From NCBI GenBank assembly GCA_004431415.1, contig QPMI01000110.1, positions 1 through 46,399 on the forward strand: a DNA stretch of 46,399 nt, given 5' to 3'. The number at the start of each line of letters is the position of its first letter. Within the stretch, counting starts at the first letter, position 1. The stretch is from Cyanophora paradoxa. Taxonomy: Eukaryota > Glaucocystophyceae > Cyanophorales > Cyanophoraceae. Made by a program: the position numbers and the translations under genes. Of this stretch, positions 45,400 to 46,399 are shown in pieces. The notes beneath the pieces were generated by a model. The model did not search any database. It was not told where the DNA came from and was given only the letters and a program-made list of their open reading frames with translations.

Positions 45400-45775
45400 T
45401 TGGGCCGCCGATGATGTCGTCGTACAGGTGGCGGTGCGCCCAGTCCGTGATGTCGCCTTCACGTGCGGGTGCTTGACGAGGCGTACCTCTCGTCGTGGAA
45501 GTGGTCCTTCAGCGCCCAGTTCTGCGTCTTCGCCAGTCCGAGCGATCGGGGAGCACGTCGGGCGCCGTCGGGATGCGGCCCCCGCCGTCGTCTCCGGCGT
45601 CTCGCCCGTCCTGTCGGCGCTCAGGGCGCGGATGTTGACTTGAAGTGGTCGAACCACGCGAAAAACTCCTCCCTGTCGCGCCTGTACTGCTCGGGCTCCA
45701 TGCTCGGCAGCGCCTGTCGGCTCCAGTAGATGTGGCGCAATGGGCCGCGATGCGCTCGAGGGCGTTGTACCCGGC
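45400..45775 (-). CDS. Coding region continuing the minus-strand block, unknown
   Basis: Segments HIYWSRQALPSMEPEQYRRD and EEFFAWFDHFK (about 45640-45750), RTQNWALKDHFHDERYASS (about 45465-45530) and ITDWAHRHLYDDIIGG (about 45405-45450) are protein-like and lie in different frames. They probably form the N-terminal part of the large coiled-coil protein or a separate gene. No family recognised. Confidence 0.4.
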
Positions 45776-46123
45776 TCACGTCCCCTCTGCGCCCTTTAGA
45801 GTCAGTTTTACGAGGTTGAGGGTGGCATCCTTTGCGGTGACGGAGTTTGCGATTTTCACGTCGGCCGCCCTCTTAATAATGTTCCAGTCCACGCCCGTCT
45901 CGGTCGTGACCCCCAGAGCCCTTGATAATTGCGGTGAGGTCCCGTAGTCGCCAGCGAGCCTATGGTCGTCAGGAAATCGTTGTACGTGGATCCCTCCGCA
46001 GCCGAATCTCGTCCGCGTAAATTCCCCTCACGCTCAGGCTCCGTCTATCGCGAAGGCGCCGTTCAGCACCTCGTCGGGATTCGGGATGGCCATGCGCCAG
46101 GGGTCTGCAAGCATCGACATTTC
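45776..46123 (-). CDS. Unknown ~116-residue protein, two frame breaks
   Basis: Start at about 46123 (MSMLADPWRMAIPNPDEVLN), preceded on the minus strand by TTTTTCTCTC. Shifts near 46040 and 45990 lead to IYADEIRLRRDP, then DYGTSPQLSRALGVTTETGV and VDWNIIKRAADVKIANSVTA, ending TLKGAEGT. It may continue into the next region if the TGA at 45776-45778 is an error. Function unknown. Confidence 0.45.
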
Positions 46124-46146
46124 TGTTCGCGAGAGAGAAAAATTAA

Positions 46147-46399
46147 CTAGCGCTTCCGCTCCCAGGTCCACTTCAGCTTGCCGCTCACCTCGCCCGTCGT
46201 CCACTGGCCCGCGGCACCTGCCAGAAAACGTCGGCGTAGGGGTAATCGGGCCTGACAACGATCTGCTCGTCGGCAGCCAGCGGTAGGCCTCGGAGGCGTC
46301 GCGTATTTTTCGGCTCCCAGTATTCCCCGCCCGTGCCGTTCGCAGCGAGTACCCCTCCCTTGCTACCCGTACCCTGTAGAAGTGCTCGCCCGTGAGCGT
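46147..46399 (-). CDS. 3' end of a gene cut by the window edge
   Basis: The readable part contains EHFYRVRVASKGG, GRPRSE-free AADEQIVVRPDYPYADVFW and, after a shift near 46207, GQWTTGEVSGKLKWTWERKR before TAG at 46147-46149. It is a Trp- and Tyr-rich C-terminus without a recognised family. The start lies outside the window. Confidence 0.5.

Noticed and set aside
1-46399. tRNA genes, CRISPR arrays, rRNA
   Set aside because: No T-arm plus D-arm combination and no spaced direct repeats with unique spacers were seen; tandem repeats here lack spacers.

Overview
The window reads as most or all of the genome of a small eukaryotic double-stranded DNA virus of the phylum Nucleocytoviricota. It has high GC, no bacterial-type gene signals, genes packed on both strands, a double jelly-roll major capsid protein (MCP), an A32/FtsK-HerA-type packaging ATPase, a VLTF3-like late transcription factor, a poxvirus-type RuvC resolvase, a YqaJ recombinase and an origin-binding-protein (OBP/UL9-type) helicase. 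It also has a HUH endonuclease. I see no DNA polymerase and no RNA polymerase subunit. A ~45 kb genome with HUH, MCP, ATPase and VLTF3 but without polymerases is the signature of the mriyaviruses (yaravirus of amoebae, Pleurochrysis endemic viruses of haptophytes). That placement rests on gene content and motifs only. A protist or alga is the likely host.

Layout. 0-2.3 kb: HUH endonuclease (-), VLTF3 (+), small membrane-type protein (-). 2.3-5.3 kb: ATPase (-), then RuvC resolvase and three Cys-rich mini-proteins (+). 5.0-11.7 kb: virion block on + (small TM and basic proteins, a 632-residue poly-Gly protein, MCP, a 374-residue protein, a DUF5767-like protein). 11.7-14.4 kb: small unknown genes around a palindromic promoter region. 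14.4-17.8 kb: 3.4 kb without credible genes, built from nested inverted and direct repeats. 17.8-21.6 kb: small TM proteins and one larger unknown. 21.6-28.5 kb: OBP helicase, whose 5' third lies in a 2.48 kb tandem duplication. 28.5-29.3 kb: array of 48 bp palindromes. 29.3-35.0 kb: YqaJ, a three-member family of unknown proteins, and between two members the exons and introns of a kinesin-3 gene fragment. 35.6-46.4 kb: HNH endonuclease, two paralogous beta-rich proteins, and an adhesion cassette (FN3 plus lectin-like protein, peptidase-G2-like spike, tail-fibre-repeat protein), then a large coiled-coil protein and a gene cut by the window edge.

Many genes are split between frames. The two copies of the 2.48 kb duplication differ, as far as I could compare by eye, only in homopolymer length. 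I therefore treat most frame breaks as uncorrected long-read errors and annotate such genes as single broken coding regions.

Working model. The HUH endonuclease and OBP helicase would start rolling-circle-like replication by host polymerases in the nucleus. RuvC and YqaJ would handle recombination and resolution, VLTF3 late transcription, and the ATPase, MCP and TM proteins the membrane-containing icosahedral particle. The right-hand cassette would attach it to cells. A recurrent AT-rich motif with core TTTTCTnAG shortly before about twenty start codons on both strands is a good candidate late promoter.
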